A stretch of 31,472 nt of DNA from Tubiluchus corallicola (GCA_030141605.1 JAQGDQ010002448.1:1-31472), one strand, 5' to 3'; counted from the first letter of the stretch, positions 6,476 to 15,962 are shown. The notes: a model not told the origin generated them from the letters alone. Numbers and translations: made by a program.

Positions 6476-8455
6476 CTATATGTTTAGTAGTAAGTTTTTA
6501 AGTTTTATCATTTCATCTCTTTTTATAATTGCTTCTTCAAAACTTAATTCTTCCGATAACTTTTGGATTTCTTTTTCTAACTTTAAGATTTCCTTTTCAA
6601 TATCTTTTTTAGAAGTATATACTTTTTTTATATTAATTTCTTCTTTATCTATGTGTAATCCATAATCTAAGTTTAAAACATCTTCAGAAATTTTTCTTAT
6701 TATACTTTCAGGATTAATATTATGCTTTTTGTTATAATCTTTTTGTTTTTTCTTTCTTCTATTGCTTTCAGATACAGCTGCTTTTATTGATTTTGTTTCT
6801 GTATCAGCATACAAGATGACTTTCCCATGAATATTTCTTGCTGCTCGCCCCATAGTCTGTATAAGTGATCTTCTGCTTCTTAAAAATCCCTCTTTGTCAG
6901 CTTCTAGTATTCCAACTAATGAAACTTCTGGGATATCAAGTCCTTCTCTTAAAAGGTTTATACCAACTAAAACATCAAAGTCACCTCTTCTAAGTCCCCT
7001 AATAATATCAATTCTTTCTAGGGTATCTATATCAGAGTGCATGTATTTTACCTTTACCCCAAAGTTTAAATAATATTCTGTAAGTTCCTCAGCCATTTTT
7101 TTAGTTAACGTTGTAATAAGGACCCTTTCTTTTTTTTCTGACCTATCTCTTATTTCATTTAATAAATCGTCTACTTGATTTTTTGTTGATTTTATTATTA
7201 TTTCAGGCTCTAGTATACCAGTTGGCCTAATAAGCTGTTCTACAATTTGTTTTTTACTATTTTCAATCTCAAAATCTCCAGGTGTAGCAGACACAAAAAT
7301 AGTTTGTTTTGCTAGTTTACGAAACTCTTCAAATTTTAAAGGTCTATTATCTAAAGCAGAAGGTAGTCTAAACCCATTATCAACTAATGTCTGTTTCCTA
7401 GATCTATCACCATTATACATGCCATTTATTTGTGGTACAGCAATATGTGATTCATCTAAAACTACAATAAAATCTTTAGGAAAAAACTCTAGCAGAGTAT
7501 ACGGAGTTTCTCCAGGGTTCTTCCCTGACAAAAACCTAGAATAATTTTCAATACCCTTACAATAACCAAGCTCCTTAATCATCTCCAAATCAAATTCTGT
7601 CCTTTGTTTAATCCTTTGAGCTTCTAATAGTTTTTTATTTTTTTTAAAAAAGTCTTCTCTTTTTTCTAGCTCATCTTGAATATTTTTTATAATTTCATCT
7701 ACACCGTCTTCTTCAGTTAAGTAATGAGTTGCCGGCATAATTGTAAGCCTATCTAAAGAACGAATTTTTTTACCATTTACAACATTTATTTCTGATATAC
7801 TCTCTAAGTCTTCTCCAAAAAATTCAAACCTATAACCATGTTCTAAGTAAACAGGATATATGTCAATAATATCTCCTTTCACTCTAAACTTTCCTCTTTC
7901 AAAAGCAGTGTCATTTCTCTCATACCTAATGCTAATTAATTTTTCAATTAGAAATTTTCTATCAATACCTGTTTTTTTGTCTACTGCTAAAGCCATTTCC
8001 TTATAAGTTTTTGGAGAACCTAAGCCATATATCGCAGATACAGAAGCAACTATAATAACATCCTTTCTAGTTAAAAGAGCAGCTGTGGCAGCATGTCTTA
8101 GTTTATCAATTTCATCATTAATAGATGAATCTTTTTCTATATAAGTATCAGTTGATAAAACATAAGCTTCTGGCTGATAATAATCATAGTAAGACACAAA
8201 ATATTCTACAGCATTTTCAGGAAAAAAAGCTTTATATTCTGAATAAAGTTGCGCTGCTAAAGTTTTATTAGGGGCAATTATTAACGCTGGCCTATTTGTT
8301 TTTGCAATTATATTAGCAATAGTAAATGTTTTTCCTGAGCCTGTTACACCAAGTAGTGTTTGATCTTTTATTCCTAAATTTAACCCATTTACCAATTGCT
8401 TTATTGCGTCAGGTTGATCTCCTGTAGGCTTAAAATTTGACTTTAATTTAAACAT
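6476..8455 (-). CDS. uvrB: Excinuclease ABC subunit B
   Basis: The helicase-like damage-verification subunit of nucleotide excision repair, loaded by UvrA and then bound by UvrC. 659 residues, the usual length. Seen: Walker A GVTGSGKT (36-43), the beta-hairpin YYDYYQPEAYV, DESH helicase motif II in VVLDESHIAVPQINGMY, motif V/VI region GINLLREGLDIPEVSLVGIL and QTMGRAARN, and the C-terminal UVR motif (LSFEEAIIKRDEMIKLKNLL) that docks UvrC. TGGAGG lies 5 bases before the ATG. Neither uvrA nor uvrC is adjacent. No obvious SOS-box palindrome was recognised upstream. Confidence 0.98.
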   Translation of the reverse strand: MFKLKSNFKPTGDQPDAIKQLVNGLNLGIKDQTLLGVTGSGKTFTIANIIAKTNRPALIIAPNKTLAAQLYSEYKAFFPENAVEYFVSYYDYYQPEAYVLSTDTYIEKDSSINDEIDKLRHAATAALLTRKDVIIVASVSAIYGLGSPKTYKEMALAVDKKTGIDRKFLIEKLISIRYERNDTAFERGKFRVKGDIIDIYPVYLEHGYRFEFFGEDLESISEINVVNGKKIRSLDRLTIMPATHYLTEEDGVDEIIKNIQDELEKREDFFKKNKKLLEAQRIKQRTEFDLEMIKELGYCKGIENYSRFLSGKNPGETPYTLLEFFPKDFIVVLDESHIAVPQINGMYNGDRSRKQTLVDNGFRLPSALDNRPLKFEEFRKLAKQTIFVSATPGDFEIENSKKQIVEQLIRPTGILEPEIIIKSTKNQVDDLLNEIRDRSEKKERVLITTLTKKMAEELTEYYLNFGVKVKYMHSDIDTLERIDIIRGLRRGDFDVLVGINLLREGLDIPEVSLVGILEADKEGFLRSRRSLIQTMGRAARNIHGKVILYADTETKSIKAAVSESNRRKKKQKDYNKKHNINPESIIRKISEDVLNLDYGLHIDKEEINIKKVYTSKKDIEKEILKLEKEIQKLSEELSFEEAIIKRDEMIKLKNLLLNI

Positions 8456-8491
8456 AATACCTCCAATATATTACCCATTTTATATCTGTAA

Positions 8492-8519
8492 ATTATATCA
8501 TTTAAAATTTTTTATTCAA
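8492..8519 (-). promoter_or_regulatory. Promoter for uvrB
   Basis: On the minus strand TTGAAT (8514-8519), a 16-base spacer and TATAAT (8492-8497) with an upstream TG (extended -10), about 37 bases before the uvrB start. For the divergent GH31 gene only a weak pair (TTGCAT at 8539, TAATAT at 8562) was seen. Confidence 0.65.
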
Positions 8520-8623
8520 TTAAATTATAAAAAATTTGTTGCATTATAAAAAGTATTCTAGTAATATAATAATATTGCATTAATTTATAAAATTAATTTT
8601 GGTAATTATTTGGGAGAAAAGAG

Positions 8624-10756
8624 ATGACAAAAAAATACATTTTTGGAAATCCATATGACACAGAGGTTGTTGAAAAAAAAATTATACCATCAGAGTGTAA
8701 AGATTTCCCATTAAAATATGAATTTAAAAATAACAATATTTATATTCATTACGAAATGGTAGATAATGAGCTTGTATATGGTTTAGGCGAAAACATGAAA
8801 GGAGTGAATAAAAGAGGAGGAGAATATATAAGTTATTGTACAGACGAATATTCTCACACTAATGAAAAAAAATCACTCTATGGGGCTCATAACTTTTTAA
8901 TGTTTTCTAATGAAAATAGATTATGGGGACTTTTTATAGATAATCCAGAAAAAATAAAATATGATATTGGTTTTCATAAAAGAAATCAAGTCGAAATAAT
9001 TATATACTCTGAAAATTTATTAATATATATATTTGAAGAAAATGATTATTTTTCATTAGTAAAAGAATTTGTTAGCCTTTTTGGGCATGGTTATGCTCCG
9101 CCTAAATGGGCCTTCGGCTTTCAGCAGTGTAGATGGTCATATAAAAATGCAGAAAAGGTAAATGAAATAGCAGATAAGTTTCTTTCCAATAAAATACCAT
9201 GTGATACAATATATTTAGATATCGACTACATGGATAATTTTAAAGTATTTACTACTGACAAAACAAGATTTTCAGGTTTTCAAAATTTTGTAAAAAAAAT
9301 GAAAGAAAAAGGATTTAGGTTAATTCCCATAATAGACCCTGCTGTAAAAATTGAAAACAAATACAGAATATATGAAGAAGGTGTAAAGGAAGGTTACTTT
9401 TGTAAAAAAGAAGATGGCAAAGAAATTGTTATTGGAGTATGGCCTGGAAAGTCACATTTACCTGATTTTATAAATAAAAAAGTTAGGGATTGGTGGGGAA
9501 ACCATTATAAATTTTTTACAGATATGGGAATAGAAGGATTTTGGAACGATATGAATGAACCTGCTATATTTTATAGTGAAGAAGGTTTAAATAGTTTCTT
9601 TGCTTTAATTAAAGATTTTCAAGATAAAAATTTAGATATTTATTCTTTTTTTACTTTAAGAGATAAAATAGGGGAAATTTCAAATAGTAAAGAAGATTTT
9701 AATAGATTTTATCATAAAACTTTATCAGGTGAGAAGATAGTCCATGATAAAGTGCATAATTTATACGGATTAAATATGACAAGGGCAGCAGCAGAAGGTT
9801 TTGAAAAAATAAATCCAGAAAAAAGATTTCTATTATTTTCAAGAGCATCTTATCTAGGGATACATAAATATGGAGGAATATGGACTGGAGATAATATGAG
9901 TTGGTGGGAGCATATATTATTAAATTTAAAAATGATTATGTCGCTAAATATGTGTGGTATACTATATAGTGGAGGTGATACTGGAGGATTTGGTAGTGAC
10001 GCAACTGGTGAGCTTGTAACTAGATGGACACAATTAAGCGTATTTACTCCGCTTTTTAGAAATCATGCTGCAGGTAGCAAGGACCAAGAGCCCTTTGCAT
10101 TTGAAGAAGAGATAACTGCTTATATGAGAGAACATATAAAATTTAGATATGCTTTAATACCATATATATATTCAGAATACATGAAGAATATGAAAAACTG
10201 TACACCTTATATGTACCCTTTGACTTTCATCTATAATAGTGATAGAGTAAGAGAAATAGAAGATCAAGCTCTTGTAGGTGACAGCTTAATGATAGCTCCT
10301 ATATATGTTAGCAATGCAAAAGGAAGACACGTTTTCTTACCTGAAAAAATGCTTTACTGGCCAGTTAAGAGCTATGATAGCAGAAACATAAGTGTACTAA
10401 ATAAAGGCGACCACTATATAAATGCAGATTTATGTGAGATTCCATTATTTATTAGAAGAAATAAAATATTAGTATTAAGTGAACCCGCCCAAAATGTTGA
10501 TAAAATGGATAACAGTCAAGTAAGAGCAATAGTCTTTATTGGAGATACAGCAGATTACATTTTTTATGATGACGATGGATTTTCAAAAAAATACAAAAAT
10601 GAAGATCATAAAGTATTAGAAATAAAAGTAGAAAAAAAAGAAGATAGTGGCTATAATATATCAATAAAAAAATACGGAGACTCAGATATAAAAAAAATAG
10701 TATTTGAAATATACAATGAAGATGGTTTTCAACTAGAAGTTAGCAAAACTATATAA
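8624..10756 (+). CDS. Glycoside hydrolase family 31 alpha-glucosidase
   Basis: Retaining exo-acting alpha-glucosidase expected to release glucose from alpha-1,4-linked oligosaccharides. 710 residues, within the GH31 range. Seen: an N-terminal beta-sandwich region (about 1-155), then the (beta/alpha)8 barrel starting near PPKWAFGFQQCRWSY; the nucleophile is Asp309 in GFWNDMNEPAIF and the acid/base is Asp423 in IWTGDNMSWWEH, followed by GGDTGGFG and RWTQLSVFTPLFRNHA. There is no signal peptide, so it acts in the cytoplasm. The ATG follows a GGGAGA ribosome-binding site. It sits 12 bases upstream of malQ, which points to breakdown of imported maltodextrin or stored glycogen. GH31 also includes alpha-xylosidases; the malQ context favours alpha-glucosidase. 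Confidence 0.93.
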   Translation: MTKKYIFGNPYDTEVVEKKIIPSECKDFPLKYEFKNNNIYIHYEMVDNELVYGLGENMKGVNKRGGEYISYCTDEYSHTNEKKSLYGAHNFLMFSNENRLWGLFIDNPEKIKYDIGFHKRNQVEIIIYSENLLIYIFEENDYFSLVKEFVSLFGHGYAPPKWAFGFQQCRWSYKNAEKVNEIADKFLSNKIPCDTIYLDIDYMDNFKVFTTDKTRFSGFQNFVKKMKEKGFRLIPIIDPAVKIENKYRIYEEGVKEGYFCKKEDGKEIVIGVWPGKSHLPDFINKKVRDWWGNHYKFFTDMGIEGFWNDMNEPAIFYSEEGLNSFFALIKDFQDKNLDIYSFFTLRDKIGEISNSKEDFNRFYHKTLSGEKIVHDKVHNLYGLNMTRAAAEGFEKINPEKRFLLFSRASYLGIHKYGGIWTGDNMSWWEHILLNLKMIMSLNMCGILYSGGDTGGFGSDATGELVTRWTQLSVFTPLFRNHAAGSKDQEPFAFEEEITAYMREHIKFRYALIPYIYSEYMKNMKNCTPYMYPLTFIYNSDRVREIEDQALVGDSLMIAPIYVSNAKGRHVFLPEKMLYWPVKSYDSRNISVLNKGDHYINADLCEIPLFIRRNKILVLSEPAQNVDKMDNSQVRAIVFIGDTADYIFYDDDGFSKKYKNEDHKVLEIKVEKKEDSGYNISIKKYGDSDIKKIVFEIYNEDGFQLEVSKTI

Positions 10757-10768
10757 GTAGGAGGTTCT

Positions 10769-12277
10769 ATGATACTAAAAGACCGAGAAAGTGGAATACT
10801 GTTACACATAAGTTCTTTACCTGGTAACTACGGAATAGGAACTTTAGGAAAGGAAGCATACCATTTTGTAGATTTTTTAGAGAGATCAAAACAAAGGTGC
10901 TGGCAAATACTTCCTTTAGGCACTACAAGCTTTGGAGATTCACCCTACCAATCTTTTTCAGCTTTTGCAGGTAATCCATATTTGATCAACTTAGAGTTTC
11001 TTGTAGAGAGTGGGATTTTATCTCAAGAAAGCTTAGATAATGCAAATTTAGAAAGTGATCCTAGATCTATAGACTATGAAAAACTTTATAACAATAAAAT
11101 TCCACTTTTAAAAGAAGCTTACAAAAACTTTATAAATAAGAAAGAAAACATCATAAAATTGAAAGATTTTGTAGATCAAAATGAGTTTTGGTTAGGGGAT
11201 TTTTCTCTATTTATGGCATTAAAAGATAAGTTTAATGGAAAACCATGGTTAGAGTGGCCAAGAGACATTAGAGTGAGAGATAAGGAGGCATTACTTCCAT
11301 ATAAAATGGAATTAGCAGAAGAGAGAAAGTTTCATATATTTAATCAGTTTATATTTTTTAAACAGTGGCAAGAACTTAAAGAATACGCAAATTCAAAAGA
11401 AATAAAAATATTTGGAGATATTCCCATTTTTGTATCAGAAGATAGCTCAGATGCTTGGGCTTTCTCACATCTATTCCAATTTGATAAAGATAGAAAACCT
11501 GTAAAAGTAGCTGGAGTCCCACCTGATTATTTTTCAGAAACTGGCCAACTTTGGGGAAACCCTTTGTATGATTGGGAGGAAGTTGAAAAAGACAACTATG
11601 AATGGTGGATAAAAAGAGTAAAGGCTTCATTTTATTTTTATGATATTTTAAGAATTGATCATTTTAGAGGATTTGAAGCATATTGGTCCATAGATTATGG
11701 TGCAAAAACAGCTATTAACGGCAAATGGGTCAAAGGACCTGGAATAAAATTGTTTAACGCTTTAAAAAGAGAATTAGGTGAGCTTCCAATAGTTGCAGAA
11801 GATCTTGGAGTTATAACAAAAGAAGTAAAAAAATTAAGAGAAGATACAGGGTTTCCTGGAATGAAAGTACTAGGGTTTGCTTTTGATTCAACAGAAGAAA
11901 ACGACTTCTTACCACATACTTATGACAAAAATTTTATTGTTTATGTAGGAACTCATGATAACGACACAATTATAGGTTGGTATAAAAAATCAAATGATGA
12001 AGATAAGAGATATGCAACTCACTATTTAAATTTAACTGAAACTGAAGGCATTAACTGGGGATTTATACGAGGTGCAATGTCATCAGTTGCAAAGCTATCT
12101 ATTATACAAATGCAAGATCTTTTAGGTTACGATAGCTGGGCAAGAATGAATACTCCTTCAACTTTAGGAATAAATTGGAGATGGCGAGTTACTAAAAGTG
12201 AGCTAAGCGCAGAGTTAAGCAATCGACTAGCTTATGTTACAAAATTGTATGGAAGGTATAAAACTAAAAACATTTAA
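10769..12277 (+). CDS. malQ: 4-alpha-glucanotransferase (amylomaltase, GH77)
   Basis: Transfers alpha-1,4-glucan segments between maltodextrins, releasing glucose and building longer chains. 502 residues, the compact size of bacterial amylomaltases (about 500). Seen: the N-terminal signature RESGILLHISSLPGNYGIG, WQILPLGTTSFGDSPYQS, the nucleophile region LRIDHFRGFEAYWSI, the acid/base Glu in VAEDLGVIT and the third catalytic Asp in YVGTHDNDTI. The C-terminus NTPSTLGINWRWR is also typical. GGAGG precedes the ATG. It forms a two-gene operon with the GH31 enzyme, ending at a strong terminator at 12349-12381. Confidence 0.97.
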   Translation: MILKDRESGILLHISSLPGNYGIGTLGKEAYHFVDFLERSKQRCWQILPLGTTSFGDSPYQSFSAFAGNPYLINLEFLVESGILSQESLDNANLESDPRSIDYEKLYNNKIPLLKEAYKNFINKKENIIKLKDFVDQNEFWLGDFSLFMALKDKFNGKPWLEWPRDIRVRDKEALLPYKMELAEERKFHIFNQFIFFKQWQELKEYANSKEIKIFGDIPIFVSEDSSDAWAFSHLFQFDKDRKPVKVAGVPPDYFSETGQLWGNPLYDWEEVEKDNYEWWIKRVKASFYFYDILRIDHFRGFEAYWSIDYGAKTAINGKWVKGPGIKLFNALKRELGELPIVAEDLGVITKEVKKLREDTGFPGMKVLGFAFDSTEENDFLPHTYDKNFIVYVGTHDNDTIIGWYKKSNDEDKRYATHYLNLTETEGINWGFIRGAMSSVAKLSIIQMQDLLGYDSWARMNTPSTLGINWRWRVTKSELSAELSNRLAYVTKLYGRYKTKNI

Positions 12278-12348
12278 AACAATTTTAAAGAAACATTTCT
12301 TTAGCATTTACTTAGCCATACTACTTGTAAAAATAATATGATGAAATG

Positions 12349-12381
12349 AAAAACTTCTTTAAATTTATTAAAGAGGTTTTT
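12349..12381 (+). terminator. Rho-independent terminator after malQ
   Basis: 14-bp stem (12349-12362 with 12368-12381, one T-G wobble), 5-base loop, with the 3' arm ending in a T run. It lies 28 bases before metK, leaving little room for a metK promoter downstream of it. Confidence 0.85.
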
Positions 12382-12409
12382 TAACTTAAATAATAGGAGT
12401 GTATAATGA

Positions 12410-13615
12410 ATGATAGAAAAAGGAAATATATTTTTCACTTCAGAGTCAGTAACTGAAGGTCACCCAGATAAAATAGCAGATCAGGTTTCTGATGCTATAT
12501 TAGATGCAATATTAGAAAAAGATAAAAATGCAAGGGTAGCATGTGAAACATTAGTTACTACAGGATTAGTGATGGTTGCAGGAGAGGTTACAACTAACAC
12601 TTATGTTGATATTCAAAAAATAGTAAGAGAAACTATTAAAGAAATAGGATATACAAATGCTCACTATGGTTTTGACTATGAAACTTGTGCTGTAATATCA
12701 TCAATACATGAACAATCATTAGATATAGCTCTAGGAGTGGATAAAGCTCTAGAATATAGAGAGCTTCAAGATGAAAAACATTTAGGAGCTGGTGATCAAG
12801 GAATAATGTTTGGGTATGCCACTAATGAAACAAAAGAGCTAATGCCCCTACCAATAGTTTTATCTCATAGACTTTCAAAACAATTAAGCAAGGTTAGAAA
12901 AAATAGTATTATTGATTATTTAAGACCTGATGGTAAAACACAGGTTACTGTTGAATACGTAAATGGAAAACCTAAAAGAATTGAAACAATAGTTATTTCA
13001 ACTCAACATGATCCAGATGTAAGCAATAAAAGGATAAGAGATGATGTAATAAAGAATGTAATAACTCCAGTAATAGAAAAGAAATATATAGATGAAAATA
13101 CTAAGTTTTATATAAATCCTACAGGGAGATTTGTTATAGGGGGTCCTTTAGGTGATGCAGGTCTTACTGGGAGGAAAATAATAATAGATACATATGGCGG
13201 TATGGGAAAGCATGGAGGAGGAGCATTTTCAGGTAAAGACCCAACAAAAGTTGATAGATCCGCTACTTATGCTGCGAGGTGGGTAGCTAAAAATATTGTT
13301 GCATCAAATTTAGCTGATGTATGCGAAGTGCAACTTTCTTACGCTATAGGAGTTGCCCATCCTATATCTATATTTGTAAATACATTTAAAAGCGGAAAAA
13401 TTGCAGATACTGAAATAGAAAATATCATAAAGATTGTATTTGACCTAAGACCTGAAATTATAATTAGAGATTTAAACTTACTCAATCCTATTTACAAACA
13501 AGTTGCAGCATATGGTCATTTTGGAAGGTGTGACTTAAATCTTCCTTGGGAAAAAACAAATAAAATTAATCAAATATTAAAAGCTCTTAATGAAATACAA
13601 AGTTATAGAATATAA
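12410..13615 (+). CDS. metK: S-adenosylmethionine synthetase
   Basis: Makes S-adenosylmethionine from methionine and ATP; tetramer in the cytoplasm. 401 residues, slightly above the usual 380-400. Seen: [20 protein letters not shown] (residues 9-28) with the ATP-binding EGHPDK, the family signature [12 protein letters not shown] (126-137), [20 protein letters not shown], and the phosphate loop [21 protein letters not shown] lies 10 bases upstream. An overlapping out-of-frame ATG at 12406 opens only a short frame and is not the start. No SAM riboswitch is visible upstream. It converges with the SbcD-like gene across a palindromic terminator. Confidence 0.98.
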   Translation: MIEKGNIFFTSESVTEGHPDKIADQVSDAILDAILEKDKNARVACETLVTTGLVMVAGEVTTNTYVDIQKIVRETIKEIGYTNAHYGFDYETCAVISSIHEQSLDIALGVDKALEYRELQDEKHLGAGDQGIMFGYATNETKELMPLPIVLSHRLSKQLSKVRKNSIIDYLRPDGKTQVTVEYVNGKPKRIETIVISTQHDPDVSNKRIRDDVIKNVITPVIEKKYIDENTKFYINPTGRFVIGGPLGDAGLTGRKIIIDTYGGMGKHGGGAFSGKDPTKVDRSATYAARWVAKNIVASNLADVCEVQLSYAIGVAHPISIFVNTFKSGKIADTEIENIIKIVFDLRPEIIIRDLNLLNPIYKQVAAYGHFGRCDLNLPWEKTNKINQILKALNEIQSYRI

Positions 13616-13747
13616 TATTAGATATTTATTAAAAGTTTTTTTTAATATAAAATCATTTTATACACAACATGAAAGAAAAAACTCTATATATTAATTATCA
13701 AAAAGTAAAATTTAATTTACTAAAAGCATTTTTATAAATTAATCTTA

Positions 13748-13783
13748 AATTAAAATAGAAGGCAATTGCCTTCTATTTTAATT
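13748..13783. terminator. Perfect 36-base palindrome, bidirectional terminator
   Basis: Two 18-base arms are exactly complementary with no unpaired centre (core GAAGGCAATTGCCTTC), flanked by A/T-rich sequence; a T-rich arm on each strand ends the stem. It sits between the convergent metK and SbcD-like genes, 132 bases after metK. Confidence 0.75.
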
Positions 13784-13794
13784 ATGTAAAAAAA

Positions 13795-13827
13795 GGGGGG
13801 GTGGGGATAGGAATTATTATTCCTATC
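13795..13827. repeat. Poly-G tract next to a second hairpin
   Basis: Seven G, one T and four G (13795-13806), then a perfect 9-bp inverted repeat GATAGGAAT / ATTCCTATC (13806-13814 and 13819-13827) with a TATT loop. On the minus strand the hairpin precedes the C tract and a run of seven T. It is out of character with the surrounding AT-rich DNA. The rest of 13616-13985 holds only AT-rich sequence and short A-rich repeats. Confidence 0.7.
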
Positions 13828-13985
13828 ATTATTATAGTCTAAAACTTGAATAAGTTCAAATAAAAAAATCTTAAAAAAATCTTAAAAAAACACTTATTTT
13901 TAACAATTACATATCTGTTACATTTTAAATTTATTTATTTATCAAAAAGACCAAAATGTAAATATTAAAATTAACTTAAATCATT

Positions 13986-15167
13986 TTATATATTATTTAG
14001 AAAATTATCAAAATAATCAAAAAACATTTCCTTATTTTTACTATTTTGACAATATTTTAATTTTTGTAATAATTCATTAGTTAGTTTTTCTTTTTTAGAG
14101 AAAATGTTCCAATTTTTTATAATATTGTTCTCAATATCTTCTATTTTTGCATTTACAATTTCTTTTGCTATTTTTGTGTTTTTATAATGACACTGCAAGT
14201 ATACTTTAAAAAATTGAAAATCTTCTAATATTTTCTCACATTTTTTTAAATCAATATATATATTTTCTTTTATAATTAATTTAATTATAAGAATACTTTC
14301 AGCAGAATTTAAAATATTTAAATTAGAGATAAAAACATAAAAATCATTATAAAACTCTTCCAGATTACTATTTACTTCTAAAACTTCAATTATTCTATTT
14401 CTAATTTTTGATTTTATAAATCTATGCCTTTTAGTTACAGTGTCAAATATAAAAGCTCCTTTTTCTGAGTTTTTTTCATTTACAATATTCCAATACTCAG
14501 GTGAACCTGGAATAAAGAAATATGGATTTTCTTTAGGATATATATAAGGAGAATGCAAGTGCCCTCCTCCAATGTATAGAACATGGTTTTTAAATCTATC
14601 GATAACTTCTTTTGAGGTTGTCCCTGCAATAAAATCATTGGATGAAATACCTGTATGAACAAGAATAATATTATTTTTAATATTTTTGCTATTTTTAATC
14701 TCTTCTAAACATTTTTCTAGAACACTGTCTATTACAAATCCAGGATAGCCCAACCCATAAAATGTAATACTTTCAATAGTTTTTGTAGTAAATTTATAGT
14801 CATCGCCTTTAACAGAGTATGAAAGCCTCTTAAAATAACCTTTTTTTTCTAAATAGATTAACCATGAATCTTTATTAGAATTTGAGTATATATTGTCATG
14901 ATTACCTTCTATAATCAAAGTTTTTATATTATTCTTTTTCAATTTTAAAAATATTTCTTCGCTTTTTTCTAGAGTTTCTGGGCTTAATTCTTTTTTGTCA
15001 AATATATCACCAGTTATAATAAAAACAAATACATCTTCATTAATTGCTTTTTCAACAATACTATCAAAAGCTATAAAATAATCATTATATCTTTTATCAG
15101 AAAATTCTCCCTTACTTCCAACAGATCTTTTTCCAAGGTGCAAATCTGAACAGTGACAAATCTTCAT
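13986..15167 (-). CDS. SbcD/YhaO-like DNA repair metallophosphoesterase
   Basis: Calcineurin-like phosphoesterase of the SbcD/Mre11 group, expected to be a manganese-dependent nuclease acting on DNA ends. 393 residues, in the SbcD range. The metal-ligand motifs appear in order: CSDLHLGKRS (D8, H10), IITGDIFDKKELS, IEGNHDNIYS, ILVHTGIS and GGGHLHSPYIY. After about residue 215 the sequence becomes lysine- and isoleucine-rich with no recognised domain, where SbcD has its capping and partner-binding regions. GGAGG precedes the ATG. No sbcC-type ATPase is next to it in this window; upstream is a divergent lipoprotein gene. YhaO-type phosphoesterases are an alternative label. Confidence 0.85.
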   Translation of the reverse strand: MKICHCSDLHLGKRSVGSKGEFSDKRYNDYFIAFDSIVEKAINEDVFVFIITGDIFDKKELSPETLEKSEEIFLKLKKNNIKTLIIEGNHDNIYSNSNKDSWLIYLEKKGYFKRLSYSVKGDDYKFTTKTIESITFYGLGYPGFVIDSVLEKCLEEIKNSKNIKNNIILVHTGISSNDFIAGTTSKEVIDRFKNHVLYIGGGHLHSPYIYPKENPYFFIPGSPEYWNIVNEKNSEKGAFIFDTVTKRHRFIKSKIRNRIIEVLEVNSNLEEFYNDFYVFISNLNILNSAESILIIKLIIKENIYIDLKKCEKILEDFQFFKVYLQCHYKNTKIAKEIVNAKIEDIENNIIKNWNIFSKKEKLTNELLQKLKYCQNSKNKEMFFDYFDNFLNNI

Positions 15168-15209
15168 AAGTCCTCCAATACTTATAGTAAACTAAATTAC
15201 ATAATCATG

Positions 15210-15238
15210 ATTTTATACTATAACCTTATTAAAGTCAA
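15210..15238 (-). promoter_or_regulatory. Promoter for the SbcD-like gene
   Basis: On the minus strand TTGACT (15233-15238), 17 bases, TAAAAT (15210-15215), about 43 bases before the ATG. Confidence 0.55.
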
Positions 15239-15247
15239 ACATAGCCT

Positions 15248-15275
15248 TTTATTTTTAAAGAAAATATTGTATAAT
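15248..15275 (+). promoter_or_regulatory. Possible promoter for the lipoprotein operon
   Basis: A perfect TATAAT at 15270-15275 with only a weak -35 (TTTATT at 15248-15253, 16-base spacer), 30 bases before the lipoprotein start. It would serve the plus-strand run starting at 15306. Confidence 0.45.
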
Positions 15276-15305
15276 CTATTTTAACTATTAATATTTGGAG
15301 GAAGT

Positions 15306-15962
15306 ATGAAAAAATTTTTTTTATCACTAGTAATAATTATTTTAATCGTAGCTTGTTCATCTAAAGATCCACTACCTAATCACAAGGAAGACCCTATGAA
15401 GGAGAATTTCTTTGATAATCAAGGAATTTTAAGAAAAGAAATAGATAGAAATAACAGGATAATTAAAGAATTTGATAGTTTAGGTAATTTGTATTTTGTA
15501 GATTCAATGCCTAAAAAAATGTATTTTTATAACCAAAAAAATGAAATCAAAGAATATGCTGATTTAGAATATAAAGAAAATGGATTGTTATCTGTAAAGT
15601 ATATTTATGATGCTGAGGGTAGTCTATTAGGAGTTGAAAAGCCAGAATACAATGAAATAGGAAAAGAAGTTCGATATACTTCATTAGCAAAAGATAATAG
15701 CGTTAATTGGTACACAGTTAATACATATTCTGAAGATGGAAAACTTGAAAAGTGGGAAACTTTTGAAAAAAATACATTAGTAGAGTATGCCCTTATATCT
15801 TACAAGGAAAATAATTTACTTAATGAAATAAAATTTTATTCAAGCGAAGGTGAGTCTTTAGGGACATATCTATATACATATGATCAAAATAATTTAATTT
15901 CAAAATGTATTTTTTTAAATGAACTTGATCAATTAAACTGGTATGTTATATATTTATATTAA
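15306..15962 (+). CDS. Lipoprotein with two imperfect internal repeats
   Basis: 218 residues, not recognised as a named family. Seen: a basic start and hydrophobic segment (residues 2-16) ending in a lipobox IVAC with Cys17, followed by SSKDP, so it should be lipid-anchored outside the inner membrane. The body is rich in Tyr, Asn, Glu and Asp. Residues about 87-141 and 163-217 are duplicates: YKENGLL...YDAEGSLLG...NWYTVNTY aligns with YKENNLL...YSSEGESLGTY...NWYVIYLY. The pattern of short YxxxG/N turns recalls MORN-like or YD-type beta-repeat proteins, but this is only a resemblance. GGAGG lies 5-6 bases before the ATG. It begins a run that continues 23 bases later with the WalJ-like gene. 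Confidence 0.8.
   Translation: MKKFFLSLVIIILIVACSSKDPLPNHKEDPMKENFFDNQGILRKEIDRNNRIIKEFDSLGNLYFVDSMPKKMYFYNQKNEIKEYADLEYKENGLLSVKYIYDAEGSLLGVEKPEYNEIGKEVRYTSLAKDNSVNWYTVNTYSEDGKLEKWETFEKNTLVEYALISYKENNLLNEIKFYSSEGESLGTYLYTYDQNNLISKCIFLNELDQLNWYVIYLY

Noticed and set aside
12278-12409. SAM riboswitch upstream of metK
   Set aside because: Only about 130 AT-rich bases with one simple terminator hairpin; no multi-helix core or conserved GA-rich kink region could be found.
13862-13890. A-rich direct repeats resembling an array
   Set aside because: Only two short AAAAAAATCTT units in AT-rich DNA; no spacers or repeated units, so not CRISPR or an iteron set.
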